Source: Candidatus Omnitrophota bacterium | Lineage (GTDB): Bacteria > Omnitrophota > Koll11 > Aquiviventales > Aquiviventaceae | Direction: 5' to 3' | Length of the DNA stretch: 17,776 nucleotides | Assembly (NCBI GenBank): GCA_023247285.1 | Contig: JAHFGU010000016.1 | Location: 1 to 17,776 of the forward strand | Part shown: positions 15,809-17,776 of the stretch, piece after piece | Numbering within the stretch: the stretch's first letter is position 1 | Layout: each line of letters begins with the position of its first letter | The notes under the pieces: generated by a model | Seen by the model: the letters and a program-made list of their open reading frames with translations, nothing else | Told to the model about the DNA's origin: nothing | The model's database searches: none | Position numbers and translations under genes: made by a program

Positions 15809-16891
15809 ATGAATAACGGCCTCCTCAAGCGCCTGACCGACCGAAGCTCTACCCTGTCGAATTTCGTGCTGGGGTGGTTCTCCAACGATCTGTCGATCGA
15901 TTTGGGAACCGCCACGACGCTCGTGTTTGTCAAAGGGCGCGGCATCGTGCTGTGCGAGCCGTCGGTCGTCGCCATCCAGCGCGGCTCCTCCCAGGTTCTG
16001 GCGGTCGGGGAGGAAGCCAAGCGGATGATCGGCCGCACGCCCGGCAACATCTCCGCCATCCGCCCCATGAAGGACGGGGTCATCGCCGATTTCGAGGTCA
16101 CCGAGGCGATGCTCCGCTACTTCATCAAGAAGGTGCAGCCCCGGAAGCTCAACAAGCCCCTCGTGGTGATCGCGATCCCGTCCGGCATCACCGAGGTGGA
16201 GAAGCGCGCCGTCCGGGACTCCGCGCTCCGGGCGGGCGCCCGCGAGGTCTATCTCGTGGAGGAGCCCAAGGCGGCCGCGATCGGCGTCGGCCTGCCCATC
16301 CACGAGCCCGGCGGCAACATGATCATCGACATCGGCGGCGGCACCACGGAGATGGCCGTCATCTCGCTCGACGGCATCGTCGTCTCCCGCTCGATCCGGA
16401 TTGCCGGCGATGAAATGGACCAGGCGATCATCGAGCACCTGCGCAAGGCCTACAACCTCATGATCGGCGAACGCACCGCCGAGGAGATCAAGATCACCAT
16501 CGGCTCCGCGTACGCGCTGGATGAGGAGATGACCAGGGAGGTCCGCGGGCGCGACCTGGTCACCGGGCTGCCGAAGACGGTCACCATCACCTCCGAGGAG
16601 GTCCGCGAGGCGCTCTCCGAGCCGATCCGGTCGATCGTCGAAGCCGCGCGGCTGACGCTCGAGAAGACCCCGCCCGAGCTCTCCGCTGACCTGATTGACC
16701 GCGGCATCGTGCTGGCCGGCGGCGGGTCGCTGCTGCGCGGCCTCGACAAGCTGATCGCCGAAGAGACCGGGCTCCCCGTGCATATCGCCGAGAATCCTGT
16801 GACGGCCGTCGCGATGGGCGTCGGCAAGGGCTTGGACGACATCCGGTATTTGAAGAACAGGATCGCCGTGTCGACCCGGACCGAGTCGTAA
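15809..16891 (+). CDS. mreB: Rod-shape-determining protein MreB (actin-like)
   Basis: A 360-residue bacterial actin that forms membrane-bound filaments and guides the lateral cell-wall synthesis machine. The ATG at 15809 is preferred to the TTG at 15779, because the latter falls inside the promoter's -10 region. Phosphate-1 motif: [15 protein letters not shown] (Asp31). Central motif: [14 protein letters not shown]. Phosphate-2 motif: [13 protein letters not shown] (Asp174). Adenosine motif: [18 protein letters not shown] near the C terminus. The first 25 residues ([19 protein letters not shown]) extend beyond the usual start just before FSNDL and may help membrane binding. No Shine-Dalgarno is visible and the predicted leader is very short. 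The protein family and the following mreC make the assignment secure, and the gene implies a rod-like cell. Confidence 0.96.
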   Translation: MNNGLLKRLTDRSSTLSNFVLGWFSNDLSIDLGTATTLVFVKGRGIVLCEPSVVAIQRGSSQVLAVGEEAKRMIGRTPGNISAIRPMKDGVIADFEVTEAMLRYFIKKVQPRKLNKPLVVIAIPSGITEVEKRAVRDSALRAGAREVYLVEEPKAAAIGVGLPIHEPGGNMIIDIGGGTTEMAVISLDGIVVSRSIRIAGDEMDQAIIEHLRKAYNLMIGERTAEEIKITIGSAYALDEEMTREVRGRDLVTGLPKTVTITSEEVREALSEPIRSIVEAARLTLEKTPPELSADLIDRGIVLAGGGSLLRGLDKLIAEETGLPVHIAENPVTAVAMGVGKGLDDIRYLKNRIAVSTRTES

Positions 16892-16899
16892 TTCCCCGG

Positions 16900-17727
16900 G
16901 TGACGCGGCCGGCCCGTCCGGAGCCGCGTTCGGTGAGTGTGCTGCGCCGCGTTCCCCTCCCACGTTCCCGCGCGCTCAACCCCCGTCTGGCTGCGCTCGT
17001 CTTCGTCGGCGCGGCGCTGCTGTGCTCGAATCCGCTCCGTCACGGCGCCCTCGCGGTTGTTCGCTTTCCCTTCACGCTCCTCCGGACCGGCACGCGCGTT
17101 GTACTGCTGCTGCCCCGCGTGCCGGCGCTGGCGACGCAGCAGGCCGCGCTGCGACTCCAACTCGCGCAACGGGAGCATGAGCTCGCGCAGCTGCGCGAGC
17201 AGCTGCGGCACGAGCGCCAGGCGGAAGCCCTTCGATCCGCCGTCGGTTCCGGCGTGGTCGCCGCCATCCTCGGCCGTTCGACGGTGCCGACCCAGCATAC
17301 CCTGTTGCTGGACCGCGGCCGCGCGCACACCATCGGGCTGGAGGCGATTGTCGTGGATGCCGCCGGGGTCCTCGGACGTGTTGTTGATGTCCAGCCTGCC
17401 AGCGCCTTGGTCCTGCTCATCACCGATCCTGACAGCCGGATCGCTGCGCTCGTGGAGCGGACGCGGGAGACCGGACTGCTCATCGGTGTCGGCACCGGCC
17501 AATGCGAGCTCATCTATCTCGACGTGCACGTGGACATCGAGCCCGGCGACCGAGTCCTGACGGCCGGCCTAGGGGGGCCGTTTCCCAAGGCTCTCCTGCT
17601 CGGGACGGTCACCAGTGTGGCTCGAGATGAAGCAGCAGGCAGCGCCACCGCCACAGTGCGGCCGGCGGCCGCGTTAGGCCGAGCCGAAGAGGTGCTCTGC
17701 CTGCCTCCAGCGCAGACAGCTCCATGA
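16900..17727 (+). CDS. mreC: Rod-shape-determining protein MreC
   Basis: A 275-residue protein starting with GTG, 8 bases after mreB. It has a basic N terminus, one transmembrane helix (about residues 28-43, PRLAALVFVGAALLCSN), a coiled coil (about 78-112, ALRLQLAQREHELAQLREQL) and a periplasmic beta domain with the MreC pattern: VVAAILGRSTVP, HTLLLDRGRAHTIGLEAIVV, GVLGRVVDVQPASALVLLITDPDSRIAALVERT, IEPGDRVLTAGLGGPFPKALLLGTV. MreC dimers link MreB, through MreD, to PBP2 and RodA in the elongation complex. The stop overlaps the next start as ATGA, as expected in mreBCD. Confidence 0.93.
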   Translation: MTRPARPEPRSVSVLRRVPLPRSRALNPRLAALVFVGAALLCSNPLRHGALAVVRFPFTLLRTGTRVVLLLPRVPALATQQAALRLQLAQREHELAQLREQLRHERQAEALRSAVGSGVVAAILGRSTVPTQHTLLLDRGRAHTIGLEAIVVDAAGVLGRVVDVQPASALVLLITDPDSRIAALVERTRETGLLIGVGTGQCELIYLDVHVDIEPGDRVLTAGLGGPFPKALLLGTVTSVARDEAAGSATATVRPAAALGRAEEVLCLPPAQTAP

Positions 17728-17776
17728 AGCCGCAGGCAAGGGCCTGGACCATGCTGGGCAGTTCGCTAGCCGCGCA
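17724..17776 (+). CDS. mreD: Start of the next gene, probably mreD (cut by window end)
   Basis: An ATG at 17724 overlaps the mreC stop (ATGA) and opens a frame to the window end, giving MKPQARAWTMLGSSLAA. Too little is visible to recognise the protein by itself. The translational coupling and the conserved mreB-mreC-mreD order make the membrane protein MreD the likely product. Confidence 0.55.
   Translation, partial: MKPQARAWTMLGSSLAA

Noticed and set aside
15785..16963. A 392-codon minus-strand frame opposite mreB
   Set aside because: It covers the whole of a secure mreB gene and its promoter; the translation is low-complexity Asp/Gly/His/Arg with no motif.

Overview
The window is a GC-rich bacterial segment in which every gene I can support lies on the plus strand. 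Genes are packed tightly, with several ATGA/GTGA stop-start overlaps and no intergenic gap above about 95 bases. I see no RNA genes, insertion sequences, CRISPR arrays or phage genes. The high GC, the fused PilM-PilN protein, long E/Q/R-rich coiled-coil periplasmic proteins, the mreBCD cluster and a BioU-type biotin operon suggest a Gram-negative (diderm) rod, possibly an uncultured phylum such as Omnitrophota or a neighbour. That placement is a guess from gene content and is not shown by the sequence.

Region 1 (1-9372) is an envelope machine of the type IV pilus / type II secretion family. It starts with the 3' end of a surface protein with Ig-like repeats. A PilM-PilN fusion, PilO and a PilP/GspC-like protein follow, which together should form the inner-membrane alignment complex. 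Next come a large periplasmic coiled-coil protein and two tandem paralogous secretins, the outer-membrane channels. A promoter-like element inside the pilP-like gene could drive the coiled-coil and secretin genes separately. Both secretins carry a calcium-loop-like D-x-N-G-D-G-D-F-x-D motif within the channel domain. No ATPase, platform protein, prepilin peptidase or pilin gene is present in the window.

Region 2 (9397-13447) is a LacI-family regulator followed closely by three biotin genes: a saccharopine-dehydrogenase-like protein that I read as BioU (the sacrificial-lysine replacement for BioA), then bioF and bioD. Together they would take pimeloyl thioester and alanine to dethiobiotin without a BioA aminotransferase. 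A LacI-type regulator at the head of a biotin operon is unusual.

Region 3 (13468-15763) begins with a clear sigma70-like promoter. It drives a membrane-anchored coiled-coil protein with a C-terminal beta domain, followed by aroA (EPSP synthase) with a variant phosphate-binding N-terminal motif.

Region 4 (15760-17776) is the cell-shape operon mreB-mreC-(mreD). Its promoter's -35 box overlaps the aroA stop codon. The mreD-like gene runs off the window end.

The points most worth following up are the BioU-type biotin operon under a LacI regulator, the duplicated secretins with putative calcium loops, and the TPR/coiled-coil module that links the uncharacterised periplasmic protein to the first secretin.
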